DNA of 64,000 bases. Origin: Patescibacteria group bacterium UBA661. GTDB lineage: Bacteria > Patescibacteriota > Minisyncoccia > Phycocordibacterales > UBA918. Under the pieces are notes generated by a model. That model made no database searches, was not told the origin of the DNA, and worked only from the letters and a program-made list of their open reading frames with translations. Both the position numbers and the translations under genes were made by a program. Location: positions 1-64,000 of the forward strand of contig DBNX01000018.1 in NCBI GenBank assembly GCA_002299465.1. The letters run 5' to 3'. Shown here in pieces: positions 50,493 through 57,977 of this stretch. Every line of letters begins with the position of its first letter. Position 1 is the stretch's first letter.

Positions 50493-50684
50493 GTGGAGTT
50501 CACAAAGGAAAACAAAGGCGGATTGTTCGAGCTGTCACGCCAAATTCGAGAAGCCTTGTTGGCTGGAATCAACCCCTTCTCAGTTTTGCCGGTTTCGTCG
50601 CAAAACAGAGGGACTGATTTCACCGACACGCGACCGACAATGCACGTCGTCGAACACTACGACACCGAGTGTCGTTGGCGATAA
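50493..50684 (+). CDS. Small protein, unknown function
   Basis: The protein has 63 residues from GTG 50493, selected because GAGG lies 9 nt upstream; the open frame continues further 5'. Sequence features are FTKENKGGLFELSRQIREALLAGINPFSVLPV and MHVVEHYDTECRWR. It is preceded by the long rod hairpin and followed by a clear terminator. Confidence 0.4.
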   Translation: MEFTKENKGGLFELSRQIREALLAGINPFSVLPVSSQNRGTDFTDTRPTMHVVEHYDTECRWR

Positions 50685-50719
50685 AAACTAAACCGAAGCA
50701 AACGCCACGGTTAAAAAAC

Positions 50720-50746
50720 AAGCACACTCCGCGGAGTGTGCTTTTT
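50720..50746 (+). terminator. Terminator after the 63-residue gene
   Basis: AAGCACACTCC and its complement, then TTTTT. Confidence 0.8.
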
Positions 50747-50825
50747 ACTGGCTCAGAATAAGATAATAAGTTGGCTTACCTAGGGAATGGCTAAGAGTAG
50801 TTTTTTATTGTAAAAAATATGGTAT

Positions 50826-51374
50826 TTAAGAGCGGTTAGAGCGTAGCAGGTTGATATAAATAATTATGAGAAAGGCAAAAGTGACGGCTGACAGAAAGGG
50901 AAAAGTGACAAAACCATACATCTCAAATACTTTCGCGGCACAGTCAGAACTGCCATCGGTGAGGCAAGGCAATACTCCGGCTGCCAACATTTCTGAGGGC
51001 AATGATTGATAAATGTAGTGATAAACAGCTACCCCCAGCCCAAAAATTGATAAAGCCAGGCCATAGAGAGGGAACATAACCTGATCTTTTAAGCGGTAAG
51101 CAATGACTGAGAGCAGGGCTTGTGGATACAGAGCGATGCGTTGTAGCCAACAGAGGGAACACGGCACAAATCCAAAATATTCTGAATAAACAAGTGATAG
51201 CACCAAACTACCGGTCGTGGTCGCGATCATTAGGTACCAAGCATAAGGACGTAAGTAACGCTGGAAAATTTTGCTGTCATTTAGAAAATAATCCACAAAC
51301 AAAGCAATCGTCACACCCAGCAAGATTAACCCGCCAGTGGCCAATAAGAGATTTAAGGTGTGAAGTGGTGACAT
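50826..51374 (-). CDS. DsbB/BdbC-type disulfide oxidoreductase
   Basis: This 182-residue protein has about five transmembrane helices. The quinone-side CxxC is in FVPCSLCWLQRIALYPQALL (about 72-91). The second cysteine pair is in the exported loop (VLPCLTDGSSDCAAK, about 136-150). It would reoxidise a DsbA-like thiol oxidase, consistent with the many Cys-containing exported proteins of this window. No DsbA is adjacent. Confidence 0.85.
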   Translation of the reverse strand: MSPLHTLNLLLATGGLILLGVTIALFVDYFLNDSKIFQRYLRPYAWYLMIATTTGSLVLSLVYSEYFGFVPCSLCWLQRIALYPQALLSVIAYRLKDQVMFPLYGLALSIFGLGVAVYHYIYQSLPSEMLAAGVLPCLTDGSSDCAAKVFEMYGFVTFPFLSAVTFAFLIIIYINLLRSNRS

Positions 51375-51472
51375 AGTTAACGGTCATTGTAACACGTCAA
51401 CGCACTCATAAAAATCTCAGCCGAAGGGCAGAGGGTAGGGGAGTTTTTTTCTGACAAACAATTAGTTTTGTC

Positions 51473-51573
51473 CCAAAACACAGCCGAGGTACTAATTACG
51501 CTCGGAGAGAGATTTTTTCTACCAGCAGTTGACTGGTAGAAAAGGCGAACCATATACTTCAGCTGTGTTTTGG
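51473..51573. ncRNA. Three-way-junction RNA candidate
   Basis: A 12-bp closing helix (51473-51484 with 51562-51573) encloses two perfect hairpins: CCGAG/CTCGG (51484-51505) and an 11-bp TTTTCTACCAG stem (51515-51543). There is no ORF. It lies in the 300-nt gap between the DsbB gene and the 80-residue gene. The strand is not determined. Confidence 0.5.
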
Positions 51574-51596
51574 ATATCAGTTTTTATAAACTCAAT

Positions 51597-51633
51597 CGCG
51601 GCTTAAAATTAACCAAGTTAATTTTAAGCCGCG
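51597..51633. terminator. 17-bp perfect hairpin, probable terminator
   Basis: CGCGGCTTAAAATTAAC and its complement around CAA, AT-rich inside the stem. Confidence 0.6.
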
Positions 51634-51641
51634 AATAAAGT

Positions 51642-51671
51642 GGGGAAGATTTTTTAATACAAATCTTCCCC
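51642..51671. terminator. 11-bp perfect hairpin, probable terminator of the minus-strand unit
   Basis: GGGGAAGATTT with its complement (51642-51652 with 51661-51671), just past the stop of the 80-residue gene. Confidence 0.6.
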
Positions 51672-51677
51672 AGCCGC

Positions 51678-51920
51678 TTAGCGGCCGGCTATCTTGTCGG
51701 ACAGCAGCCACTCAGCGTGGCATGTGTCTAAGTCCTTGCCTAACGTATGGAACAACCTTACGCAGACAAACTCCTGCCACTCCTTCGAGTGGCAGGGCAA
51801 GACTAGCCTGCCCCACGGACCGGCGTCGATCACGACGTCGGTGCCTTTTTTTAGTAAGGACACCTCGCGCAGGTCTGCAAGACAGGCGATGGCGTCGGTG
51901 TAACCGGTATGTGACTTCAT
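51678..51920 (-). CDS. Small protein, unknown function
   Basis: This 80-residue protein has AAAGGAAAG 4-8 nt before ATG 51920. It looks like a compact domain: SLLKKGTDVVIDAGPWGRLVLPCHSKEWQEFVCVRLFHTLGKDLDTCHAEWLLSDKIAGR. No family recognised. It is the last gene of the minus-strand unit whose promoter lies near 52900. Confidence 0.5.
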   Translation of the reverse strand: MKSHTGYTDAIACLADLREVSLLKKGTDVVIDAGPWGRLVLPCHSKEWQEFVCVRLFHTLGKDLDTCHAEWLLSDKIAGR

Positions 51921-52245
51921 TTTCTTTCCTTTGGGGGTTGGTTAAAAGAACTTTATCTCTTTGAGGATTCCAATCAAAGCTCATCGCCCGAATCACTGCC
52001 TCCTGGACATTTTCGTCCAGCTTCAGTTTTTCGGAGATCGAGGTCGGTGTCGTGCGTCGGCGAACGCGTCCGTCTGAGAAAACTTGCCGGTCTTCTGTTA
52101 AGCGGAAACGCTTGCCGTCAATGTCCGCGAGGACATCCACGCCGAGCACCGCGACGCGACGAACAAGCCGTCCGCCCTCATCGCGCGCGAACTGCGCGCG
52201 GATGAGGGCAACCCCGAGGTCCCGCCGCCGATCCACGAGCTTCAT
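51712..52245 (-). CDS. GC-rich unknown frame with uncertain start and end
   Basis: A frame on the minus strand is open from 52464 to 51712, with its first ATG at 52245. The part from about 52440 to 51925 looks protein-like (FFITRDPTDVDRLQFLQAVYGDD, LVDRRRDLGVALIRAQFARDEGGRLVRRVAVLGVDVL). Beyond 51925 it becomes Arg-rich and overlaps the better 80-residue gene by about 210 nt, so the true end or a frameshift is unclear. The DNA here is far richer in GC than its surroundings, suggesting transfer. Function unknown. Confidence 0.35.
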   Translation of the reverse strand: MKLVDRRRDLGVALIRAQFARDEGGRLVRRVAVLGVDVLADIDGKRFRLTEDRQVFSDGRVRRRTTPTSISEKLKLDENVQEAVIRAMSFDWNPQRDKVLLTNPQRKENEVTYRLHRRHRLSCRPARGVLTKKRHRRRDRRRSVGQASLALPLEGVAGVCLRKVVPYVRQGLRHMPR

Positions 52246-52357
52246 CAGCGCGGGGAACGGGGCCTGGGCCTCGACCGCGACGACCTTCTGGCCGTCGGTC
52301 TCGGTCTTGGCGACGAGCGCCTTGACCGCGCCCCCCGGGTCGTCCCCGTAGGGTATG

Positions 52358-52420
52358 TCTACGGTGACAACGCGAACGTCGTCACCGTAGACCGCCTGCA
52401 GGAACTGCAGGCGGTCTACG
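52358..52420 (-). promoter_or_regulatory. Two overlapping, mutually exclusive hairpins
   Basis: A perfect 16-bp stem (52386-52401 with 52405-52420) and a perfect 11-bp stem (52358-52368 with 52381-52391) share bases 52386-52391. Only one can form at a time, as in an attenuator or switch. Confidence 0.55.
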
Positions 52421-52879
52421 TCTGTAGGGTCGCGGGTTATGAAGAACTGTCCTGGGAACCATTCCTAGGACATTTTCGGTAAGAAGCGGTGGTTAATCGC
52501 TTCCGACCGATCGATGTCCTCTCGAGCTGTGCTCGAGGTTGATCGGGTGAAGTAGTCCAGCTGCCGTCACCAGTTGACGGTATCAGTCGGTGGAGTCTGG
52601 TTTGCGGCCTACTCCCAACTTCGTGCAAACGAATCAAGTTTTAATGCGAGTTGTTCCGAGACTCTCTCTTCCTGCCACACTTTCGGCTGTGGTCACCGCT
52701 TAGGTTTCCCTAAGGCGAGCGTCTCGGCTCGTATCTCTCTCCTGATTCCCTGTAAAAAACTTTCTTTCTGCACTCGCTCGGAAATGAACAAATGTATTTG
52801 TTCATTTCGCTCACTCGTTTGAAAGTAAGGTACTCTCTCCGAAAGTGATGAAGCTCTCTCTCCCACCTCTTTCTTAACT
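52358..52879 (-). ncRNA. Large structured RNA or leader, undescribed
   Basis: Transcription would start near 52879 from the near-consensus promoter at 52886-52914. At least eight perfect helices follow: 52781-52808 (13 bp), 52699-52714 (GAAA tetraloop) and 52675-52692, the last two enclosed by CCGAGAC/GTCTCGG (52656-52662 with 52721-52727). Then 52592-52615, 52564-52580, 52521-52537 inside CCGATC/GATCGG (52507-52546), and 52483-52503. No SD-led ORF is seen in the first 400 nt. It matches no RNA class I know. Confidence 0.55.
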
Positions 52880-52885
52880 GCATAC

Positions 52886-52914
52886 ATCATACCAGAGGTT
52901 AAATGTATTGTCAA
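52886..52914 (-). promoter_or_regulatory. Near-consensus promoter of the structured RNA
   Basis: On the minus strand: TTGACA (52914-52909), exactly 17 nt, TATGAT (52891-52886), with a TGG extension before the -10. One of the strongest promoter sequences in the window. Confidence 0.8.
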
Positions 52915-52994
52915 GAAGTATATACAAAAAACGGCTAAATGTGGCTAAAATTACTATTTTTAAATAAAAAACTGCATAGTTATCAACATATAAA

Positions 52995-53034
52995 TGTCAC
53001 GGTAACGTGACAATAACGATAGATGTGCTATTGT
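52995..53034 (+). promoter_or_regulatory. TrmB-gene promoter with palindromic operator
   Basis: TGTCACG-GTAA-CGTGACA (52995-53012) is a perfect 7+7 dyad covering the expected -35. TGCTATTGT (53026-53034) is the extended -10, 6 nt before ATG 53041. The arrangement suggests autorepression by the product. Confidence 0.6.
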
Positions 53035-53040
53035 GTAAGG

Positions 53041-53835
53041 ATGATTCAATTAGAATATACAAAAGAAATCACTGATACTGGCCTCTCTAAAGAGCAGGCG
53101 GTTGTGTATGAAGTCTTATTAAAGCTTGGGGAATCCCCAGCAAGCGCTATTGCGAAGGCAATTCCAAATGGCACTACACTGTCTCGACCACTTGTATATA
53201 AAGTGCTTGAGGAATTGATTGGTCTTGGTCTAGCCAGTAAATCGGAAGAAGCTAATAAAATTGCCAAGTTCACTCCAAAGCACCCCGTGGCTATTACGAA
53301 GGTGATTGACGAGCAGAAAGAGCGTATCGAACGCACGAAAAAGCAGTTTTTGGCTACATCAGGCAAGCTCTCATCACTCTTTAATCTGAGTGTCGGAAAG
53401 CCGGGGGTTCAATTCTATGAAGGTGAAGACGGGGTGTGGGAGGTACTTATGGATAGTCTTTCTGCTACCGAGGAGATTCTCACCTATGCTGATCTTGAGG
53501 CTATCACCAAATATATCCCGGCACTTAATGCCGAATACTCTGCGCTGCGCGAGGAACAGGATGTGAAGAAACGTGGACTGGTGATTGATTCACCAGAGGC
53601 ACGAAAGTTCCTCAAGTCATACGACGGCAAGGTCACGAATACCAAGCTCATTACCGCTTCAGAAGGCTTTTCACCATTTCAGACTGTGGTTCAGATATAC
53701 GACAACAAAGTATCGTATATCACGCTCACTGATGAATATCTGGTGGGAGTAATTATTACTGACCAGTACATTGCAAATACACACAAATATCTCTTTGAGA
53801 GTCTGTGGAAGTTGAGTAGCGGAGAAGTGATCTAG
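53041..53835 (+). CDS. TrmB-family transcriptional regulator
   Basis: The protein has 264 residues from ATG 53041. The N-terminal winged helix (LSKEQAVVYEVLLKLGESPASAIAKAIPNGTTLSRPLVYKVLEELIGLGLASKSEEANKIAKFTPKHP, about 13-80) is of TrmB type. A coiled linker (IDEQKERIERTKKQFLATSGKL) and a PLD-like effector domain follow (FYEGEDGVWEVLMDSLSATEEILTYADLEAI). TrmB proteins are mostly archaeal sugar-responsive regulators but are frequent in CPR. It converges on the next gene with a 4-nt overlap of ends. Confidence 0.85.
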   Translation: MIQLEYTKEITDTGLSKEQAVVYEVLLKLGESPASAIAKAIPNGTTLSRPLVYKVLEELIGLGLASKSEEANKIAKFTPKHPVAITKVIDEQKERIERTKKQFLATSGKLSSLFNLSVGKPGVQFYEGEDGVWEVLMDSLSATEEILTYADLEAITKYIPALNAEYSALREEQDVKKRGLVIDSPEARKFLKSYDGKVTNTKLITASEGFSPFQTVVQIYDNKVSYITLTDEYLVGVIITDQYIANTHKYLFESLWKLSSGEVI

Positions 53836-56249
53836 GCCGCTTTCTTCAAATCCTCTTGCGGTGGAGTGAACTCGTCTCGGAGGGTGTCACTGAGCTTTTC
53901 AAAGACGAGATATGTCTTGCCTTGGTGTGTGAAGTATCGAGTTAATCCCATAGCATTTTGTAGCTCGGGATAGGTTTCAGCGCTTGATTGTTCGCGAACC
54001 ACAATTGACCCAGATTCTTCAGTCTGATTCAACAGTTCCTCAATTGATTTCTGCTTGCTTTCGAGTTGTCTGGTTGAGTCTTTAGAGCGCCAGATTTCAA
54101 AGCTTGGTTTACCAGCGAGTGAATAGAATCCGGTAGCAACAAAACCATCTTCAATATATTTTTTAGTGATTGCCTGCGTGGGGTCACAGTGAGCCATCAT
54201 GGGGCGACCGTTCCCAAGCTGATCCTTGATGGTTTCTTCAAGCATTATTCCACCGACACCACTGTATGCCGGATCGGCGTTAAAAGAACCGAAGTACGAC
54301 ACTTCTTTCCCAGTATAGTCGCGAAGCGTATCAAAGCGGTTGAAACTGACAATCTTACCTTGGTCGCGCAATATGCGATATGTTGTGTTTGGGTTATCAA
54401 AACTTTTCACGAGTGAACCAGCTACCGTTGCCTTAAATTCATTATTTTCAGGTTCTGGGTACGCCGTATCATAATTCTTTCTGAGGAGTTCCTGCATACG
54501 AACCTTATCTTCTTCGGTTAGAGCCTCGGGTGAGACCGATTCAATTTTTTCTGTGCCGACTTCTTGGAGTAGGGCAACATACTCTTTCGCAGCCGCTACA
54601 TAGTTTTCGATTTGTGAAGCAACCTCGCTTGGATTATGTGCTCGCACTGCTTTTTCAAGATCCTTTTGTGCTCTGTTTAAAATGTTTTCGCGGACCTGAT
54701 TTGCCAGATCGGTACATAGATCTCCCTCGCAATTAGATACTTCGCGGACCAATTGCTCTGCACGATCAGCACTATTAAGGAGGTCACTGTAATATCTAAA
54801 AACCGTACCCGCGACTTCCTCATGCTGACCGAAAGCAACGATGTTGTCGCCAAGTGTTTCGTCTCCTCGTTCAAGCGATAGAAAGGTGCGCATTCCGTTG
54901 ACACCGTAGCGTGAAGTAAATTGTTTTATGGATTCAATAAATTCAGGAGTAACACTCTTCAGGTAGTTGAGAAAGAAGTACTGTTCCTTTAGGTTCAAGT
55001 CAAGTAGCTTAAAACCAAAGGCTTTTTCCAATGATGCACGCACACGGAGATCCATAAGTGATCGATATTCAGCAACACCATCATTACTTACTGCCGAACC
55101 ACCGATACCTCTACTTTCGAGAAGGTTCTTGATGGTTATTGGTCTATAGTTACCTTGAACATCTCTCTCAATTACATAGAATGCGTCGTTGGCAACATAA
55201 TCAGCAAAACAATCTTTTGTTAGGCCGAGCATCAGGCTAGCTCTGTCGTGTATATGGAAAGATTCAACGGATCTATTTGCGTTTGATTCTTTTATTAACG
55301 CATCAAGCTGATTTTCTGAAATGGTTATTTCTGAACCGTCAGTGTAATCATTATTTGAATTTCCCCACGCTTCCATCACTGCATCGTACTTGATTGTTTC
55401 AAAAACCGTGTGAAGGCGGGGCTCTAGTCTATTCTCAATATAGTCAATAAGCACATACCTGAAACCAACATCGCGATACTCATGAATTCTTCGATCAATC
55501 TCATGTACAGGATCATCAAAAGCATCATAATCTTCTTTTTCCAATTCTTGTGATTGATATAGAAGATCAATCACCATCGGTATTCGTCGAGGATCGATGT
55601 TTTTTATATCAAAGTAGGTATCGATAGCATCAAATACACCTTCTATGTCAAGGTCTGATTCATGTCTAGCATATCCAAGGATGCTTATAATATCACTGGA
55701 AATCTTCGATCTCCAACCAAGTGTCGAGAGGGGGTCTTCGTTGCGTATAATCTGATAGAATCTTTGCCACTCATTATCAAATTTAGAAATATATATATCA
55801 CAATCAAGATCGTCCCACTCACCGTCTCCTGTATAGAGTTTTTTAATTAAACGGTTTATGTGCAAGTTCTCGAATCTCTCCCCGTTCAGGTCGAGTTGTG
55901 CGTATACGGCATGTTCTTGTTTTTCGTATTCTGCTACTATATTTTCATACTCCTGGTAGATTTGTGATATCTGCCCAATTGTTGTTTCTAAATACGTTGT
56001 GCCAATGTCAGGGAGTTTCTCTAAGATTCGTTCAATTACATGACCATTTATTTTTTTAAGATTTGACCCAAAGTAAAGTACTAAAAACTCTCGCACATCA
56101 CCTACGCACTGGGGGTGATTTCGAAAATAATCCCCAATCTCCGGCACTGCTGGAAGTTCGGATTCTATGCGCTGAATCGTTTCGAGTCGTTTATCTTTTA
56201 GTGCTATCGACTCGGCTTCTTTGTTGATAATGGCTGGTCTTTCAGACAT
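53832..56249 (-). CDS. Large protein with C-terminal GNAT-like domain
   Basis: The protein has 805 residues. The N-terminal 560 residues are helical and charged with no recognised motif (YFRNHPQCVGDVREFLVLYFGSNLKKI). Residues about 595-730 look like a GNAT acetyltransferase fold: RMQELLRKNYDTAYP, ILRDQGKIVSFNRF, YFGSFNADPAYSGVGGIMLEETIKDQLGNG (acetyl-CoA loop position) and HCDPTQAITKKYIEDGFVATGFY. The tail is acidic and helical. A role in modifying a protein or small molecule is possible; the substrate is unknown. Confidence 0.6.
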   Translation of the reverse strand: MSERPAIINKEAESIALKDKRLETIQRIESELPAVPEIGDYFRNHPQCVGDVREFLVLYFGSNLKKINGHVIERILEKLPDIGTTYLETTIGQISQIYQEYENIVAEYEKQEHAVYAQLDLNGERFENLHINRLIKKLYTGDGEWDDLDCDIYISKFDNEWQRFYQIIRNEDPLSTLGWRSKISSDIISILGYARHESDLDIEGVFDAIDTYFDIKNIDPRRIPMVIDLLYQSQELEKEDYDAFDDPVHEIDRRIHEYRDVGFRYVLIDYIENRLEPRLHTVFETIKYDAVMEAWGNSNNDYTDGSEITISENQLDALIKESNANRSVESFHIHDRASLMLGLTKDCFADYVANDAFYVIERDVQGNYRPITIKNLLESRGIGGSAVSNDGVAEYRSLMDLRVRASLEKAFGFKLLDLNLKEQYFFLNYLKSVTPEFIESIKQFTSRYGVNGMRTFLSLERGDETLGDNIVAFGQHEEVAGTVFRYYSDLLNSADRAEQLVREVSNCEGDLCTDLANQVRENILNRAQKDLEKAVRAHNPSEVASQIENYVAAAKEYVALLQEVGTEKIESVSPEALTEEDKVRMQELLRKNYDTAYPEPENNEFKATVAGSLVKSFDNPNTTYRILRDQGKIVSFNRFDTLRDYTGKEVSYFGSFNADPAYSGVGGIMLEETIKDQLGNGRPMMAHCDPTQAITKKYIEDGFVATGFYSLAGKPSFEIWRSKDSTRQLESKQKSIEELLNQTEESGSIVVREQSSAETYPELQNAMGLTRYFTHQGKTYLVFEKLSDTLRDEFTPPQEDLKKAA

Positions 56250-56374
56250 TGCCTTATTTTAGCAGATTCGGAGAAACACCCCTAGTTGAGAGGCAGATAA
56301 AGGCGTCTGAGTTGCGGTTTATGTACAACAAAGCCAGCCTCATTTTGGATAGGGTAATGAGATATGTGAGTCAA

Positions 56375-57229
56375 CTAAAAAATTTCTTTTTTGACATCAG
56401 ACTCTTCATACATCACTTCAGCGGTATTTGTCCACAAAGTTTCTTCTCTAATTTTGTTTTTGGTATTTTTTTCGTAAAAGACACGATTTAAGACATTACA
56501 GCGATATAATTTGTTTGTTTGTTTTGATTTAATAAAAAAACTCTCTTTTTCCTCCAGTTTTATGAAATAATCAAGTGATACCGGGCTATCTAAGCTGCCG
56601 CGGAGTTGCGTGTCGGTAGTGCGTAAATTGAGCTTGATTGGAAAAGGGTAGGGGTTTTTGATTTTCAGATCAATCAGATTAAAGAAAATGGTTGCTCCGG
56701 ATGCGAAGGGTACGGTCCTATTGTTGTCAGGGAATACATCTTTGGAGTGATGTTTTCTTTCTATAAAAACACACTCACTACAGGCAAACATATAAGCAAT
56801 AAGATTTGATAGCTGACACAATCCTCCCCCCACATCTTCCCTTAAGCGACCGTTTGATAGGACTAAACCATTTTTAAAACCTCTTTTGGGCGATGGTCTG
56901 CCGACTTATTTCCAAAATGAAAAAACTTTTCCAGGAGGAATGATGGTTTCTTTTAAACTGCTGATGGCAATTTTTATGTTTTCGATTTTACCTTCATCCA
57001 ATTCTCGCTTGTTGTATTTTCTGTACAAAGGGGAAGAGTGTTCAGTTAAATGAAACCAGGAAGATATTTTTGGGTTTGCGGTTTTGAATTTTGGATGAAA
57101 ATTATAAAACAGCAAGCGTGTAGCTCGTCGCGTCTCCAGCACAAATGGTAACAGCGCTGGATGTTTACTAGTTAAAGCAATCCTGTTGTCGTTTTCGATT
57201 TTTTTAATTTCGTCTAAGAAAAAATCCAT
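56375..57229 (-). pseudogene. vanW: VanW-family gene broken by one stop codon
   Basis: Two frames (57229-56906 and the downstream part to 56375) are in register, separated only by TAA 56908-56906 in FSFWK-stop-VGRPSPKRGFKNGLVLSNGRLREDVGGGLCQLSN. The last segment is the VanW signature; further matches are ERKHHSKDVFPDNNRTVPFASGATIFFNLIDLKIKN. Restoring TTA gives a 284-residue protein of normal family length. VanW proteins are envelope-associated with unclear function. A sequencing error or read-through cannot be excluded. Confidence 0.75.
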
Positions 57230-57379
57230 AATCAGAAATTAAGAATCAACTTAGCTGTCTTGGCGGGCTATATGGGTTAAGTGCCCCACAGGTAAGGCCT
57301 TATAAGGGTATTCTAGCACCTTTTGACTAGGTCAATTTAAGTAAGTGGGTCGAGACATTCCAATCCTATAAAAAGAAAA

Positions 57380-57403
57380 GCGAGAGGGTTGTTACCCTCT
57401 CGC
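57380..57403 (-). terminator. Terminator of the tmk unit
   Basis: GCGAGAGGGT-loop-ACCCTCTCGC, followed on the minus strand by TTTTCTTTTT. Confidence 0.8.
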
Positions 57404-57406
57404 CCA

Positions 57407-57976
57407 TTAGCCACGACGCAGTCCGGCATGCAGTTTGATGGCACGTACCACGTGATTTGCAACCTGCTTTGCGGTTCGATTGTCAGTGGAGACACTTTTG
57501 TTGATGAAGAGCTCTTGATTGAACAGCTCGTCATATTCCTGCCGCAACTGCAGATTTCTTGGCACCATCTGCGTGTCATTGATAGACATGCCACGCTCGA
57601 TGAGACGTTGCAGCTGGTGCTCAGGACTGGCGGTAAGCAAAACGGTCAGGTCCGGCTGCAGCAAGCTTGAGAAGTCACTCTCTGCGACTTGGACACCGAT
57701 AACCTTGTGATAGACATAGGTCGTCATCCAGTACCGATCGCATACAACCGACTTACCCTCCGAAATCAGTTGCCTGATTTCGTCAGCCGCAACGACAACC
57801 CCATCGCGGAAGAAGTTGAACTTCTGCTGTGGAGATCCATTCAGGTCGACTTCTCTCCGTCGCTCCATATACTCTTTCGGAGGAGTAGCATAAGGAACGA
57901 AGCCGAGCATTTCTGCAACAAGACGGGTTACGGTTGACTTGCCAACCCCGTCTATACCTTCAAGAACAACGAACAT
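57407..57976 (-). CDS. tmk: Thymidylate kinase
   Basis: The protein has 189 residues from ATG 57976, chosen because AAGGAGG lies 5 nt upstream (the frame is open for another 190 nt). Motifs are P-loop LEGIDGVGKSTVTRLVAEML, a DRYWMTTYVYHKVIG segment equivalent to the DR(Y/F) motif, and LTASPEHQLQRLIERGM. It phosphorylates dTMP. It is read with the GreA-like gene 1 nt upstream, opposite a ribonucleotide reductase. Confidence 0.85.
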   Translation of the reverse strand: MFVVLEGIDGVGKSTVTRLVAEMLGFVPYATPPKEYMERRREVDLNGSPQQKFNFFRDGVVVAADEIRQLISEGKSVVCDRYWMTTYVYHKVIGVQVAESDFSSLLQPDLTVLLTASPEHQLQRLIERGMSINDTQMVPRNLQLRQEYDELFNQELFINKSVSTDNRTAKQVANHVVRAIKLHAGLRRG

Positions 57977-57977
57977 T

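Noticed and set aside
51678..51900. Plus-strand ORFs at 51694 and 51722
   Set aside because: They are antisense shadows of the SD-led 80-residue gene on the minus strand.
52052..52351. Plus-strand 99-codon ORF in the GC-rich segment
   Set aside because: A Ser/Arg/Thr/Pro-only composition typical of an antisense shadow in GC-rich DNA.
52437..52637. ORF inside the structured RNA region on the minus strand
   Set aside because: There is no SD, and the peptide is low-quality and Arg/Ser/Pro-rich. It coincides with nested stems (CCGATC/GATCGG, CTCGAGC).
52693..52905. Minus-strand ORF starting at the ATG just after the TATGAT box
   Set aside because: The ATG lies only 2 nt after the -10, upstream of the expected transcription start. 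The peptide is dominated by repeats of SER from GAGAGA tracts, and the DNA is better explained by hairpins.
56375..57229. Stop-codon reassignment as the explanation for the vanW stop
   Set aside because: TAA terminates many intact genes in the window. The known CPR recoding affects TGA, and TGA also ends genes here (12214-12216, 63291-63293).
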